DNA of 55,945 nt from an uncultured Lachnospiraceae bacterium (GCA_947177165.1 CAMWTP010000036.1:1-55945); one strand, 5' to 3'. Counted from the first letter of the stretch, positions 17,107 through 27,274 are shown. Notes: generated by a model not told the origin, from the letters alone. Translations and numbers: made by a program.

Positions 17107-19294
17107 AATGGTCAGACAGGATTTCAAGAAAAGAATATGGTGTCCGATTCTGATATTTATTGCATATTTTCTGAGTTTAGAGGTGCGTCTCCTCATGGTG
17201 ACAGAGCAGTATCTGAAGTATCCTGGTAAGTACTGCTATGATATTGGCTTTTATGATGTGGTCACATTTGTGAGGGATCATTTTTTTGGCAGGGATGCGT
17301 CGATGATGTCGATTGTGACCTGTGCGGCTGCGTTCTTGTGCGGTATCAGCGGATATACCTATCTGCATTCCAGAACACAGCTCGATACATATCACAGTTT
17401 GCCAGTTAGCAGGTCGCAGCTTTTCTGGTCAAAATATATATCCGGAATTTTGCAGTTTTTCCTTCCTTTTGTGCTTCATGTGCTGATTTGTGCAGGAATT
17501 GCTTCGGGAAGAGATGCATTTACCATAGAAACGGTTCCTTCTATGATATCCTATACCGCATTGCAGCTCGTTGTGTTTGTTCTGGCATACAGCATATCAG
17601 TGATGGCAGTGGGACTCACAGGAAATATTATTGTCAGTATTTTAGGAACAGGTGTATTGTTTATGTATAGTGCAATTCTTGCGATATTGACGAACCTGTT
17701 GTTTGACCGTTTTTTTGATACATACATTATATATGGGAAGGAATGGATCAGCGATAAGATGTGGTGTTTTTCACCGCTCTCGATGCTGTTAAGGTTGTTT
17801 TCCAGACCAGACAGCACGACGATGGAGGAGGCAAAAAAGTTTTTCAAATACGATACTTCCTTTGTGTGGGTTTTGGTCGTGGCAGCCATTGTGTACAGCC
17901 TGGCAGCATATTTTATTTACCGGAAAAGGGCATCGGAAGCTGCTGGAAAATCCATTGCGTTTTGCGCGGCAGAGCCTGTGATCAAGACAATGATTGTCAT
18001 ACCGTTTTCCTTCTTTTCTGCGCTCTTTTTTAGTGAGATTTCTCCTGATACCGCTTCGGACAGCTGGTTTTTGTTTGGGCTGATCTTTGGGTTTGTCGTA
18101 CTCTGCATTTTAATGGAAATCATATTCCGGCTGGATATCCGCGGTGCGCTGATGCACAAAAAGCAGTTTCTGTTCAATGCGGCATGCACGGCACTGTTGT
18201 TTGTGGTGCTGCGGTATGACGTGATGGGTTATGATACCTATGTGCCTGCGGATGCCCAGATGCAAAGCTGTGCTGTATCGATTCATCAGCTGATGACACT
18301 GCATCAGAATATCAAAGTGAGTGCATTTGGATTTCACTATGTGGGTGCAGAGGAGTACCGCATGGCCAATATGGCAATGCAGGGAAATCCCAGCGTCATG
18401 GAGCTTGCCCGGAAAGCGGCAAAGGAACAGCTCACCTATCGCTATTTTGATTATTACGAGGGAATCGAAGAATCGCCGGAATATGTCGAAACGTTGAACA
18501 GGCAGGAGAATTACCGGACAATTGCTTTTGGGTATAAGCTTCTGAACGGGAAAATAATCTACCGCAATTATATCATTGATATCGCTGACACAGATACCAT
18601 AAGGCTTCTCGCAGATATTTTTGATGACTATGACTATAAGCTTGGCTCTACGCCGCTGTTCAATGATGGTTGGGATATTGCATTTGATGCTGTGGAATGT
18701 GGGAATAATTTTGTGACAGCGGAGATCAGACTGACACCGGATATGCAGGCAAAGCTGATTGAAACCTATCAAAAGGAGTACGGAAACCTTGCTTTGGATA
18801 CGGTCATGAATGAGATACCTGTCGGGACAATAGATTTTGTGACAAAAGACAACGAGTACGGTTTCACAAGCTATTCCGGTGAAATGTTCGTGTATCCGCA
18901 GTTTGGCGATACGATTGCACTGCTGAAGGAATACGGTTTTGATATGGAGGAGCGTCTGACGGCGGACGATATAGAAACAATCAGTGTGCGAAAAAATAAT
19001 TATGGCACAACACAGTCTTACTTATACGATACTTCTTCCCGTTTTGCGTCAGAGAGTGTTTCTTATATAGCGGATTCGGTGGCAGAAACAGACACTGTAG
19101 AGTATACAGACAAGGAGCAGATTCAACAGATTCTTGGCAGTGTGATCAGTGAGGAATATTCGTGGGATATCAGTAGTTTTGCAGACTTTTTTGATACGCA
19201 GTACACGATTGTGATCAGTTTTGATGCGGAAGATAACAGACGCTCCAACTATTATTATTTCATAGAAGGACAGAAACCTGATTTTGTAGAATAG
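17081..19294 (+). CDS. ABC-2-like permease with large C-terminal domain
   Basis: 737 residues. The first part has several hydrophobic segments (for example CPILIFIAYFLSL, FFLPFVLHVLICAG, TALQLVVFVLAYSISVMAVGL, VLVVAAIVYSLAAYFIY and LFGLIFGFVVLCILMEIIF), and residues from about 405 form a long hydrophilic domain likely outside the membrane. GGAGGTGG before 17081 decides the start; the longer reading frame from 17018 lies inside the ATPase gene. It is the membrane partner of the upstream ATPase. Confidence 0.85.
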   Translation: MTSKNLFFKMVRQDFKKRIWCPILIFIAYFLSLEVRLLMVTEQYLKYPGKYCYDIGFYDVVTFVRDHFFGRDASMMSIVTCAAAFLCGISGYTYLHSRTQLDTYHSLPVSRSQLFWSKYISGILQFFLPFVLHVLICAGIASGRDAFTIETVPSMISYTALQLVVFVLAYSISVMAVGLTGNIIVSILGTGVLFMYSAILAILTNLLFDRFFDTYIIYGKEWISDKMWCFSPLSMLLRLFSRPDSTTMEEAKKFFKYDTSFVWVLVVAAIVYSLAAYFIYRKRASEAAGKSIAFCAAEPVIKTMIVIPFSFFSALFFSEISPDTASDSWFLFGLIFGFVVLCILMEIIFRLDIRGALMHKKQFLFNAACTALLFVVLRYDVMGYDTYVPADAQMQSCAVSIHQLMTLHQNIKVSAFGFHYVGAEEYRMANMAMQGNPSVMELARKAAKEQLTYRYFDYYEGIEESPEYVETLNRQENYRTIAFGYKLLNGKIIYRNYIIDIADTDTIRLLADIFDDYDYKLGSTPLFNDGWDIAFDAVECGNNFVTAEIRLTPDMQAKLIETYQKEYGNLALDTVMNEIPVGTIDFVTKDNEYGFTSYSGEMFVYPQFGDTIALLKEYGFDMEERLTADDIETISVRKNNYGTTQSYLYDTSSRFASESVSYIADSVAETDTVEYTDKEQIQQILGSVISEEYSWDISSFADFFDTQYTIVISFDAEDNRRSNYYYFIEGQKPDFVE

Positions 19295-19352
19295 AAGCAT
19301 AGTACACGCGCAATAATTATACAGGTTCTTGGAAAATATCTGCAAAAAATAA

Positions 19353-19381
19353 TTAACAAATACAATCTCTTGTGATAAAAT
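19353..19381 (+). promoter_or_regulatory. Sigma-A promoter of the lactonase-like gene
   Basis: TTAACA (19353-19358), 17-bp spacer, TAAAAT (19376-19381), 62 bp before the start codon. Confidence 0.65.
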
Positions 19382-19443
19382 ACTTATATATGTTTTTAGT
19401 GAATAAAAATTTTATATAAATGTGTAATCAGGAGGAGAACAGG

Positions 19444-20502
19444 ATGGCAGAAAAAAAATGTATAGCCTATGTATCTACTTATACAATGGGCGACAAGCAT
19501 GGCATTAAGATTTATGATGTAGATATGGAGCGGGGGCGTTTCAGTGAGAAAGGATCGGTGCATATCACGAATTCCTCATATGTCACGATCTCGCACAACA
19601 GAAAATATCTCTACGCGATAACAGATACGGGAGTTTCCAGTTATCGGATTTTGCCGGATGGAAATCTGGAATTTGTGAATACTGCTTCTACAAACAGTAT
19701 GAGAGGGTGTTATCTCTCGACGGATTATGAGGACAAGTTTTTATTCTGTGCAGGTTATCATGATGGAAAGATCACAGTGCTGCATCTGGATTCCAGCACT
19801 GGTGCGGTGGATGCCATCACGGACGAGGTATTTCATAAGGGACTCGGAAGCATCGCGGAGAGAAGCTACAGACCGCATATCAGCTGTGTCAAGATGACGA
19901 GGGATAACAAGTATCTGTGTGCAGCAGATTTGGGCATTGACTATGTAAATATTTATCGTCTCGACCACGATAGAGGAATTCTGCGGCAGGTGGACATCAT
20001 CCGGTGCGATATTGATTCTGCCCCGAGACATCTCAAGTTTTCGGAAGACGGACAGTTTTTATATATTGTCAGCGAGATGAAGAACTGTATAGATGTATAT
20101 AAATACTATGAGATGGACAATGTCCCTTACTTCGACCTGGTGCAGACGATACCGACTTCGGACAAGTTTGAGGTGAAAGGCGTTGCTGCAAGTGCGCTCA
20201 ATATCTCTAATGATGGCAAATATATTTTGACATCGACTGCGGGTGATAACTGTGTTTCCCTGTTTCAGATCAACCAGGAGAACGGAGAGCTGACACGGCT
20301 ATTTTATCTGCCAGTGAGCGGGGAGTATCCAAAGGACGCGGCGCTGTTTCCGGATAACAGACATCTGGTAAGCCTGAATCACGAGTCGAACACGATGACG
20401 TTCTTCCGCGTAGATTACGAGAATAACTATATGGTAATGAACGGAAAGGAGCTTGAGATCAATCAGGCAAACTGCATTATCTTTCATGAACTTTCGGAAT
20501 AA
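19444..20502 (+). CDS. Lactonase-family beta-propeller protein (YbhE/Pgl-like)
   Basis: 352 residues with repeated blades of the seven-bladed propeller (YVTISHNRKYLYAI, LKFSEDGQFLYIVSE, LNISNDGKYILTS, PDNRHLVSLNHESNTMTFF). The family includes 6-phosphogluconolactonase of the E. coli Pgl type, but many members have unknown substrates, so I do not assign one. AGGAGG lies before the ATG at 19444. It is a single-gene unit with its own promoter and a terminator. Confidence 0.85.
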   Translation: MAEKKCIAYVSTYTMGDKHGIKIYDVDMERGRFSEKGSVHITNSSYVTISHNRKYLYAITDTGVSSYRILPDGNLEFVNTASTNSMRGCYLSTDYEDKFLFCAGYHDGKITVLHLDSSTGAVDAITDEVFHKGLGSIAERSYRPHISCVKMTRDNKYLCAADLGIDYVNIYRLDHDRGILRQVDIIRCDIDSAPRHLKFSEDGQFLYIVSEMKNCIDVYKYYEMDNVPYFDLVQTIPTSDKFEVKGVAASALNISNDGKYILTSTAGDNCVSLFQINQENGELTRLFYLPVSGEYPKDAALFPDNRHLVSLNHESNTMTFFRVDYENNYMVMNGKELEINQANCIIFHELSE

Positions 20503-20527
20503 AAAAAGTGGCTCAGCCACTTTTTTT
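20501..20527. terminator. Bidirectional intrinsic terminator
   Basis: Twelve-base arms AAAAAAAGTGGC / GCCACTTTTTTT around a TCA loop. The A- and T-runs let it serve both the lactonase-like gene (+) and the convergent aroC (-). Confidence 0.9.
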
Positions 20528-20534
20528 ATTTATT

Positions 20535-21653
20535 CTATTCCCTATAAAATTTTTGGATCCTGTCTATTCTGGAAGTCATATTCTGCAGGAGCAGATCGAG
20601 TACCGTGATTGCAGTCATAGATTCCACAACGACGACCGCTCTGGGAACGATGACCGGATCATGCCGGCCTTTGATCTGAATGGTTATATTTTCCCCATTC
20701 TTATTCACTGTGTCCTGTTTCTGAAAAATGGACGGGGTAGGTTTAAAGTGCGCGCGCAGTATGATTTCGGAACCGTCACTGATGCCGCCGAGGATTCCTC
20801 CTGCATGGTTTGTGGCTTTCGTCACTGTATGACTGCCATTCATGCGGAAGCTGTCATTGTTGGAAGAACCGTTTGCGGAGGATACCTTTACGCCGTCTCC
20901 GATCTCGAAAGCTTTGACCGCGCCGATCGACATGATTGCCTTTGCAAGGTTTGCGTCTAGCTTCTCGAACACAGGCTCTCCGATTCCCGTGGGCATATTG
21001 GCAATCCGGCATGCGACGATTCCGCCGGCGGAGTCAAGATTTTCCATGCATTGCTGCAGATAGGTCTCTGCTTTCAGGGAAGTTTCCCTGTCAGGCATGC
21101 CGGTCGGATTGCTTCTTGCCTCCTCGATATCCAGCATTTCGAAAGGACATTCTGCATCTGGTATTGCAATGTCACCGATGGCCTGTGTGTAGGCTGTGAC
21201 TGTGATGCCGAGCTCTGCCAGAAGTTTTGCGGCAATGGCACCGGCGGCGACACGCCCGATTGTCTCACGCCCGGAAGAACGTCCCCCACCGCGGTAATCC
21301 CGAAAGCCGTACTTCTGGTCAAAGGTATAATCCGCATGACCAGGGCGGTAGTAGGAGGCGATATCGCTGTAGTCAGAAGATCTCTGCGAAGTGTTTCGCA
21401 CAAGCAGGGATATGGGAGTGCCTGTTGTCCTGCCTTCAAAGATACCAGATAAGATTTCTGCGCTGTCCGATTCTTTTCTCTGTGTCGCAAAGCGGGAAGC
21501 GCCGGGCTTTCTCCTGTAGAGAAATGCCTGTATATCTGATTCCTTTAATGCAAGACCGGCCGGGCAGCCGTCGACGACGACACCGATGCCAGAGCCATGG
21601 GATTCTCCCCAGGTTGTGATTTTGAATATATTTCCAAATGTTGAACCTGCCAT
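20535..21653 (-). CDS. aroC: Chorismate synthase
   Basis: Makes chorismate from EPSP at the end of the shikimate pathway, using reduced FMN. The 372 residues begin with the family hallmark GNIFKITTWGESHG and contain RRKPG, YRPGHADYT and RGGGRSSGRET. The ATG at 21653 follows AAAGGAAAC and gives the canonical N-terminus; upstream in-frame starts lack support. Transcribed alone on the minus strand from its own promoter. Confidence 0.97.
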   Translation of the reverse strand: MAGSTFGNIFKITTWGESHGSGIGVVVDGCPAGLALKESDIQAFLYRRKPGASRFATQRKESDSAEILSGIFEGRTTGTPISLLVRNTSQRSSDYSDIASYYRPGHADYTFDQKYGFRDYRGGGRSSGRETIGRVAAGAIAAKLLAELGITVTAYTQAIGDIAIPDAECPFEMLDIEEARSNPTGMPDRETSLKAETYLQQCMENLDSAGGIVACRIANMPTGIGEPVFEKLDANLAKAIMSIGAVKAFEIGDGVKVSSANGSSNNDSFRMNGSHTVTKATNHAGGILGGISDGSEIILRAHFKPTPSIFQKQDTVNKNGENITIQIKGRHDPVIVPRAVVVVESMTAITVLDLLLQNMTSRIDRIQKFYRE

Positions 21654-21778
21654 GATTGTTTCCTTTCTGAGATTGGGCTGCTCTGAAATTGAGCTGCGTT
21701 CGTGAATGAACAGTAACTGAATTTTTTGTAAACAAATTTTAAAAATAATAGTTGCATTTAAGACCAGCAACATATAAT

Positions 21779-21807
21779 ATTATAATTGTAGCAGATAGAA
21801 AAATCAA
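21779..21807 (-). promoter_or_regulatory. aroC promoter (minus strand)
   Basis: On the minus strand TTGATT (21802-21807), 17-bp spacer, TATAAT (21779-21784). The leader to aroC is about 120 nt. In the rest of the 21654-21988 gap I see no gene and no convincing promoter for the plus-strand gene. Confidence 0.7.
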
Positions 21808-21988
21808 GGATAAGTAGTTTTATGATTGAAAGGGAACGAAACTGTTACAATGCTTTTTAATTTTTGTAAAATATTGATGCAAAATAGAGCGCACTGTGTT
21901 ATGATGAAATATATATGGTGATGTGTATTGTGCATATTACATTACTTGAAGATCAATCACGAAAAAGACAAATTGAGGATGAGGCATA

Positions 21989-23026
21989 ATGAAAAGAACA
22001 TGGAAAGACAACCTTACAGCAAAAATGCGGCAGCAGATCAAAAATCATAAGCGGCTGAGGCTGCCGATTACAGTAGGCATGGTACTGGTCACTCTGTTTT
22101 ACAACATTGTTTTTTATTTTGTGTACAATACAAAGCGCCTGGCCAGCGTTTTGGTCATCTTAATCTTTTTTTTCGTCAGCAGCAGCTTTTCTTTCCTGAC
22201 AGAATCGGATCGCATAGAACTGACATACGAGTCCGAGTGGGCTGAGATTCAGGAGAGTTACGAGTATGTTCCCACGACTTTTCACATTCGTGAGGAAAAG
22301 GTGCTGGATGATGACGATGTTTTGGAAGGCTACGACAATGAAGAACTGAATGTGTCCGCTGATGAGATTGATCAGTATTCATTGGATGACATTCTGGAGG
22401 CAAACGAAGTAAGCAAAGGAATGAGCAGTACATATTCTTCATCTGCCGCAACGTTATCGAAGGATGACTGGCAGCTGGTGCTTGTCAATAAACAGCATCC
22501 TGTTCCGGAGGATTACACTGTGACGCTTGGCAAAATCAAGGGTTCCATGAAATGCGATATCCGCATTATTGATGAACTCATGGATATGATGCAGGCGGCA
22601 AAGGCAGATGGTATCAATCTTGTAGTCTGCTCTCCATACAGGGATTACAACAGACAGACGGTTTTGTTTGACCGCAAGATTGATTATTATATGGAGGAAG
22701 GGCACTCCTATATGGAAGCTTACAAGCTTGCGTCCATGACGGTGACTGTTCCCGGTGCGAGTGAACATCAGATCGGTTTGGCTTTGGATATTGTCAGTAC
22801 GACTTATTCGGGGCTTGAGATTGGTTTTGGCGAGACGACAGCAGGTAAGTGGCTCAAGGAGCACTGTGACGAGTATGGTTTTATTCTCAGATATCCGGAA
22901 GGGAAAGAGTATATCACAGGTATCCAGTACGAACCATGGCATTTTCGTTACGTTGGAAAGGAAGCAGCAGCTCAAATTATGGAGCGGGATATCACACTTG
23001 AGGAATTCATTGAGGAGCTGGAATAA
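21989..23026 (+). CDS. Membrane-anchored D,D-carboxypeptidase, VanY/M15 family
   Basis: 345 residues. Basic N-terminus, then two hydrophobic segments (about 26-46 and 51-70), an acidic linker, and a C-terminal M15B peptidase domain. Zinc and catalytic motifs are visible: SEHQIGLALDI (His and Asp ligands) and EPWHFRYVG (catalytic Glu, His ligand). It trims the terminal D-Ala of peptidoglycan stem peptides. GAGGATGAGG precedes the ATG. tgt follows after 15 bp, so they may be co-transcribed. Confidence 0.9.
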   Translation: MKRTWKDNLTAKMRQQIKNHKRLRLPITVGMVLVTLFYNIVFYFVYNTKRLASVLVILIFFFVSSSFSFLTESDRIELTYESEWAEIQESYEYVPTTFHIREEKVLDDDDVLEGYDNEELNVSADEIDQYSLDDILEANEVSKGMSSTYSSSAATLSKDDWQLVLVNKQHPVPEDYTVTLGKIKGSMKCDIRIIDELMDMMQAAKADGINLVVCSPYRDYNRQTVLFDRKIDYYMEEGHSYMEAYKLASMTVTVPGASEHQIGLALDIVSTTYSGLEIGFGETTAGKWLKEHCDEYGFILRYPEGKEYITGIQYEPWHFRYVGKEAAAQIMERDITLEEFIEELE

Positions 23027-23041
23027 TAAGGGTTAATATAA

Positions 23042-24181
23042 ATGTATAAATTATTAAAGCAGGAAGGACGTGCCAAGCGCGCGGAGGTTGCTACCGTCCA
23101 TGGCACGATTCAGACTCCGGTATTTATGAATGTTGGTACTGTTGCGGCGATAAAGGGGGCTGTGTCCACAGCTGATCTGGAAGAAATCGGCACACAGGTG
23201 GAACTCTCCAACACGTATCATCTCCATGTCAGGACAGGGGATGAAACGATAAAAAAATTGGGCGGACTTCACAAATTTATGTCATGGAACAGGCCGATAC
23301 TGACGGATTCAGGCGGATTCCAGGTCTTTTCTCTGGCGGGACTGCGAAAGATCAAGGAAGAGGGCGTGTATTTTAACTCTCACATAGACGGCAGAAAGAT
23401 TTTTATGGGGCCGGAGGAGAGCATGCAGATTCAGTCTAATCTCGCCTCCACGATCGCCATGGCCTTTGATGAGTGTGCACCCAGCAAGGCGGACAGGCAG
23501 TATGTCACAAATTCCGTGGAGCGCACGACACGCTGGCTTGAGCGGTGCAAAAATGAGATGAGCCGGCTGAATTCTCTTGAGGATACCATCAATAAGGAGC
23601 AAATGTTGTTTGGCATCAATCAGGGTGCGGTCTATGCGGATATCCGGATCGAACATGCAAAGCGGATCGCGGAGATGGATTTGGACGGCTATGCTGTCGG
23701 CGGTCTGGCAGTGGGAGAGACGCATGAGGAAATGTATCATATCTTAGAGGAGACGGTGCCGTATCTGCCGAAAGACAAGCCGACCTATTTGATGGGAGTC
23801 GGTACGCCGGCTAATATTTTGGAGGGGGTTGAGCGCGGAATCGACTTTTTTGACTGCGTATACCCAACCAGAAATGGACGGCATGGACATCTCTACACGA
23901 ATCAGGGCAAGATCAACCTCTTTAATGCAAAATATGAGCTGGATGACAGACCGATTGAGGAAGGGTGCAATTGCCCGGCTTGCCGGAGATACTCGAGAGC
24001 GTACATCCGCCATCTCCTGAAGGCAAAGGAGATGCTTGGTCTGCGTCTCTGTGTTCTTCACAATCTATATTTTTACAATACGATGATGACTGAGATCAGG
24101 GATGCACTTGATGCGGGTGAGTTTGCCGCCTATAAGAAGCGGAAACTGGAAAGCATGCAGGCGACGGCTTCACAGAGTTAG
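23042..24181 (+). CDS. tgt: tRNA-guanine (queuine) transglycosylase
   Basis: Exchanges G34 of tRNAs for preQ1 in the queuosine pathway. 379 residues with the nucleophile region FDCVYPTRNGRHG, TDSGGFQVFSL near residue 85, GGLAVGE, and the zinc site CNCPACRRYSRAYIRH plus a downstream His. The length is typical of the family. queA is not in the window. The order tgt then yajC is common in bacteria. Confidence 0.97.
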   Translation: MYKLLKQEGRAKRAEVATVHGTIQTPVFMNVGTVAAIKGAVSTADLEEIGTQVELSNTYHLHVRTGDETIKKLGGLHKFMSWNRPILTDSGGFQVFSLAGLRKIKEEGVYFNSHIDGRKIFMGPEESMQIQSNLASTIAMAFDECAPSKADRQYVTNSVERTTRWLERCKNEMSRLNSLEDTINKEQMLFGINQGAVYADIRIEHAKRIAEMDLDGYAVGGLAVGETHEEMYHILEETVPYLPKDKPTYLMGVGTPANILEGVERGIDFFDCVYPTRNGRHGHLYTNQGKINLFNAKYELDDRPIEEGCNCPACRRYSRAYIRHLLKAKEMLGLRLCVLHNLYFYNTMMTEIRDALDAGEFAAYKKRKLESMQATASQS

Positions 24182-24216
24182 GCTGTTGTAATTATATCTT
24201 TTTATAAATATTTTAC

Positions 24217-24245
24217 TTGAAGAATTGGGAAATTTTGTGTATGAT
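24217..24245 (+). promoter_or_regulatory. yajC promoter
   Basis: TTGAAG (24217-24222), 17-bp spacer, TATGAT (24240-24245). Confidence 0.65.
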
Positions 24246-24314
24246 ATATACTATGTGTTTTATATAATAATCACTTTGGATTTAACTCAAATTCGTTAGG
24301 AGGAATAATTGAAT

Positions 24315-24641
24315 ATGAATTTATTATTGGCAGAAGCAGATGCGGCGGTAGCAGGACAAGGTGCTGCGAGTATGATATCACTTGTCGTGATGTTGGTATT
24401 TTGGTTCGGTGTTATGTATTTTCTGATGATTCGCCCTCAGAGAAAGGAGCAGAAGAAAAAGGCCGCGCTTGTCAATTCGGTAGAGGTTGGTGACAGTATT
24501 CTGACAACCAGCGGATTTTATGGCATTGTGATCGATGTCACTGACGAAGATGTTATTGTGGAGTTCGGCAACAACAAAAACTGCCGTATTCCAATGAAAA
24601 AGGCAGCAATCGAGCAGGTCGAGAAACCCGACAGTGAATAA
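24315..24641 (+). CDS. yajC: Preprotein translocase accessory subunit YajC
   Basis: 108 residues with one transmembrane segment (about 18-38), the signature MYFLMIRPQRKEQKK, and the conserved cytosolic domain VGDSILTTSGFYGIV. It associates with SecDF in the Sec translocon. AGGAGG precedes the ATG at 24315; a TTG six bases earlier is in frame but poorly spaced. secD and secF are not adjacent here. Confidence 0.95.
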   Translation: MNLLLAEADAAVAGQGAASMISLVVMLVFWFGVMYFLMIRPQRKEQKKKAALVNSVEVGDSILTTSGFYGIVIDVTDEDVIVEFGNNKNCRIPMKKAAIEQVEKPDSE

Positions 24642-24687
24642 AAAGGTTCGGAAAAATAGTGACAATAGTAGTGATAGGAAATCTTCT

Positions 24688-24720
24688 GAAAAGTCTCTCA
24701 AGTTTTTCGGGAGATTTTTT
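24688..24720 (+). terminator. Intrinsic terminator after yajC
   Basis: The arms around 24688-24699 and 24709-24720 pair (TCTCTC with GGGAGA, A-run with T-run, one bulge) and end in six Ts. Confidence 0.6.
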
Positions 24721-24801
24721 CATGACTTTTTCTGCAATGGCAGTGTTTGAAAATCAGGATAAAACGAAAGATGAAAGCCATGACTTGAAATGGAGAACAA
24801 T

Positions 24802-26055
24802 ATGCGAGGCAAAAAAGATTTTAGTATAAAGATACCGCTGGCTAGTGCTGTTGTGATTGTGGCAGGGAGTATTGCTCTGATTCAGATGAATACCTCTGAC
24901 CCAGAGAAAGCAGAAGACACTGTAACAGAACAGACAACGCAGGACCTGACTGCTTTTAAGGCTGCCGCAGGCGCCGCAGAACAATTGGATGAGGAACTCC
25001 TGCAGACTGTTTTTGAGACCACTGCGGGTGTGGCGGGGATATTAGATCAGGATTTTATGCTGGATGCGTACACGGCATCTGCAGGAGAGGAACCATCAGA
25101 AGAAAGTGAATATGCAAATCTGGCAATCGCCCAGGTAAACAATTATGTGAATGTCAGGAGCGCACCTGATACGGACAGCGGCGTGGTCGGCAAGATGTAC
25201 AATGGCTCTGTGGCGCAGATTTTGTCGGTGGCTGGCGAAAACAATGAATGGTTTGAGGTCATTTCCGGAAATGTCGAGGGATATATCAAGGCAGAATATT
25301 TTATATATGGTGATGCTGCTGTCTCAGCGATCGATGAATACGTGACACGCTATCTGGTCGTTCAGGCAGACCGGTTGAATGTGCGTGAAGAACCAGATAT
25401 CTCATCTGGCAGAATCGGTTATATTGACAATGGAGAGCGCGTGAAACTGATCGAGTGGGGCGATGAATGGTCGAAGGTGGATTATGCGGAAGCGCAGGAG
25501 GGATATGTGGCGTCAGAGTATGTGACCGTTGCTGAGGAATTTATTTACGCGAGGTCCATCGAGGAAGAACAGGCAGAGCTGGCTGCCATGCAGGAATTGC
25601 AGGCGAGAACACAGGCGTCAGAGGAAGCCGCCCCGGAGCGAATGGTGAGATCCGCGCCGCCGCAGACGGATTATGCCACTGTGTCAGAGCTTAGGACTGC
25701 GGTGGTTGATTATGCGATGCAGTATCTTGGCAGCCGATATGTACATGGAGGGCAGAGTCTGGCGACAGGGACAGACTGCTCCGGTTTTACCTGTTATGTC
25801 TATCAGGCCTTTGGGTACAGTCTGGGAAGAACGCCGCAGGGACAATATACTTCGGCGGGAAGAGCGGTTGACCTGTCACAGATTCAGCCGGGAGATGTCA
25901 TATGCTACAGCTCGAATGGATCAACCTGTACACATGTGGGACTCTATATCGGAGGCGGGCAGATCATTCACGCAGCCAACTCCAGAAAAGGCGTCATCAT
26001 CAGCAACTATGATTATGACGGCGTTATTCTGGGGGTGCGTAATATTGTTGACTGA
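24802..26055 (+). CDS. Secreted SH3b - NlpC/P60 cell-wall hydrolase
   Basis: About 417 residues: N-terminal hydrophobic signal/anchor (IPLASAVVIVAGSIALIQM), Ala/Glu/Thr-rich spacer, two SH3b domains (NYVNVRSAPDTDSGVVGKMY and ADRLNVREEPDISSGRIGYI mark their starts), a Glu/Ala-rich linker, and an NlpC/P60 domain with catalytic Cys in GTDCSGF, His in HVGLYIG and IIHAAN. It should cleave peptidoglycan stem peptides. GGAG at 24792-24795 favours the ATG at 24802; an ATG at 24790 is the alternative. Its 3' end overlaps the convergent CapA-like gene by 32 bp. Confidence 0.92.
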   Translation: MRGKKDFSIKIPLASAVVIVAGSIALIQMNTSDPEKAEDTVTEQTTQDLTAFKAAAGAAEQLDEELLQTVFETTAGVAGILDQDFMLDAYTASAGEEPSEESEYANLAIAQVNNYVNVRSAPDTDSGVVGKMYNGSVAQILSVAGENNEWFEVISGNVEGYIKAEYFIYGDAAVSAIDEYVTRYLVVQADRLNVREEPDISSGRIGYIDNGERVKLIEWGDEWSKVDYAEAQEGYVASEYVTVAEEFIYARSIEEEQAELAAMQELQARTQASEEAAPERMVRSAPPQTDYATVSELRTAVVDYAMQYLGSRYVHGGQSLATGTDCSGFTCYVYQAFGYSLGRTPQGQYTSAGRAVDLSQIQPGDVICYSSNGSTCTHVGLYIGGGQIIHAANSRKGVIISNYDYDGVILGVRNIVD

Positions 26056-27274
26056 TTTCGTCAGCAGAGAGCACCCAGCTGCCCAGAATTTCATCGCTCC
26101 ATTTCTGAAGACTGCTTAGATGGAAAGCGACACCTCCGTAGGAGATAATGCCATGGGACTGGGCAAGCGCTTCTGTATAGTTTTCCAGCAAATATACATT
26201 TTTGAGGCGCACAGGTCCGCTTGAATAGTGACACACCAGCGGAATGACACCAGAGTTCTCCTCGGAAATCGATACGCCGCTTGGCGTCACATGAAATGTC
26301 ACCCATGCAAGCCCTTCTAACATACTCTGTGCTCGTTGCTGTGTGGAGACATAATTTCCAAGAGAATAGTAACAGAGCGCACGATTGCCATTGTCCGCAT
26401 GAATCCATGCGACAGGCTGCACAACATGCGGATGGGTGCCGATAATGACATCTGCACCGGCCTCCGTCATCTGCAGGGCAAATTTTTCCTGATAGCTGGA
26501 AGGAACCGTCGAATATTCGGTTCCCCAATGCGGGCATACAACAACGACATCGGCTAACAGGCCAGCCGCAGTGATATCAGTGAGCACCTGTGGATTCAGG
26601 GTGGTGAAATCAATCATCCGGCTCGTTTCATCCACAGCGCAGAGCATGTCCAGCCGTTCAGATATGGAGGAGGGCACGCTGTTACTGTTGGGGCCGTAGG
26701 TATAGTTGAGGAACGCGAATGTGCAGCCATTGACTTCCAGCAGCGGAATACGGTTTTGGATGGGAAGATCCGCCGGAAATGGTTCGTGGAGTCCGGCAAC
26801 GAGCACTTCAGGATGTGATTTCCACAGATCAAGGCAATTTTGGATTCCGTTTAATCCCTGGTCCGCTGTATGGTTTGTCGCCTGCAGGACAACATTAAAT
26901 CCTGCCCTTGCGATAGCGTCGCTCACCTCGGATGGCGAATTGAATTTGGGAAAGCCATGAAATCCTAGCTGATTGCCGCCGAATATTGTTTCCTGATTGA
27001 TGATTTTGATGTCCGCCATTTCCAGAAAATTGCTGATTCCATCAAATAAAAAATCATAATTTCTGGTTCCGTCGTACTGTCTTCCGGTGTTTACGATTCC
27101 CATATGGAGCAGGTTATCGCCGACAGCCATCAGCGTGATGTCGAATTCTTCCAGTGAAACAGATGTGTCTGCCGAGTCGGAGGCAGCATAGGTATTTTGG
27201 CAAAATAAGAGACAGATGATGAGCATAAGCGCTCCGATCAGGGAAAGGCATCCGTGTTTTCGTTGTTTTTTCAT
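26024..27274 (-). CDS. CapA-family (PGA_cap) secreted protein
   Basis: 416 residues with a signal peptide (SLIGALMLIICLLF, cleavage near TYAAS) and the CapA-family core of the calcineurin-like phosphoesterase fold: LMAVGDNLLH, INQETIFGG, ATNHTADQG, CPHWGTEY and IGTHPHVVQP. The family is named after poly-gamma-glutamate capsule synthesis, but many Firmicutes homologues have unknown roles, and no capB/capC genes are here. Transcribed from its own minus-strand promoter. The only shared bases with the NlpC gene are the last 32. Confidence 0.9.
   Translation of the reverse strand: MKKQRKHGCLSLIGALMLIICLLFCQNTYAASDSADTSVSLEEFDITLMAVGDNLLHMGIVNTGRQYDGTRNYDFLFDGISNFLEMADIKIINQETIFGGNQLGFHGFPKFNSPSEVSDAIARAGFNVVLQATNHTADQGLNGIQNCLDLWKSHPEVLVAGLHEPFPADLPIQNRIPLLEVNGCTFAFLNYTYGPNSNSVPSSISERLDMLCAVDETSRMIDFTTLNPQVLTDITAAGLLADVVVVCPHWGTEYSTVPSSYQEKFALQMTEAGADVIIGTHPHVVQPVAWIHADNGNRALCYYSLGNYVSTQQRAQSMLEGLAWVTFHVTPSGVSISEENSGVIPLVCHYSSGPVRLKNVYLLENYTEALAQSHGIISYGGVAFHLSSLQKWSDEILGSWVLSADEISQQYYAPPE

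Noticed and set aside
18110..18772. Minus-strand 220-codon frame inside the ABC permease gene
   Set aside because: Low-complexity His/Ile/Cys-rich shadow translation, fully inside a supported gene.
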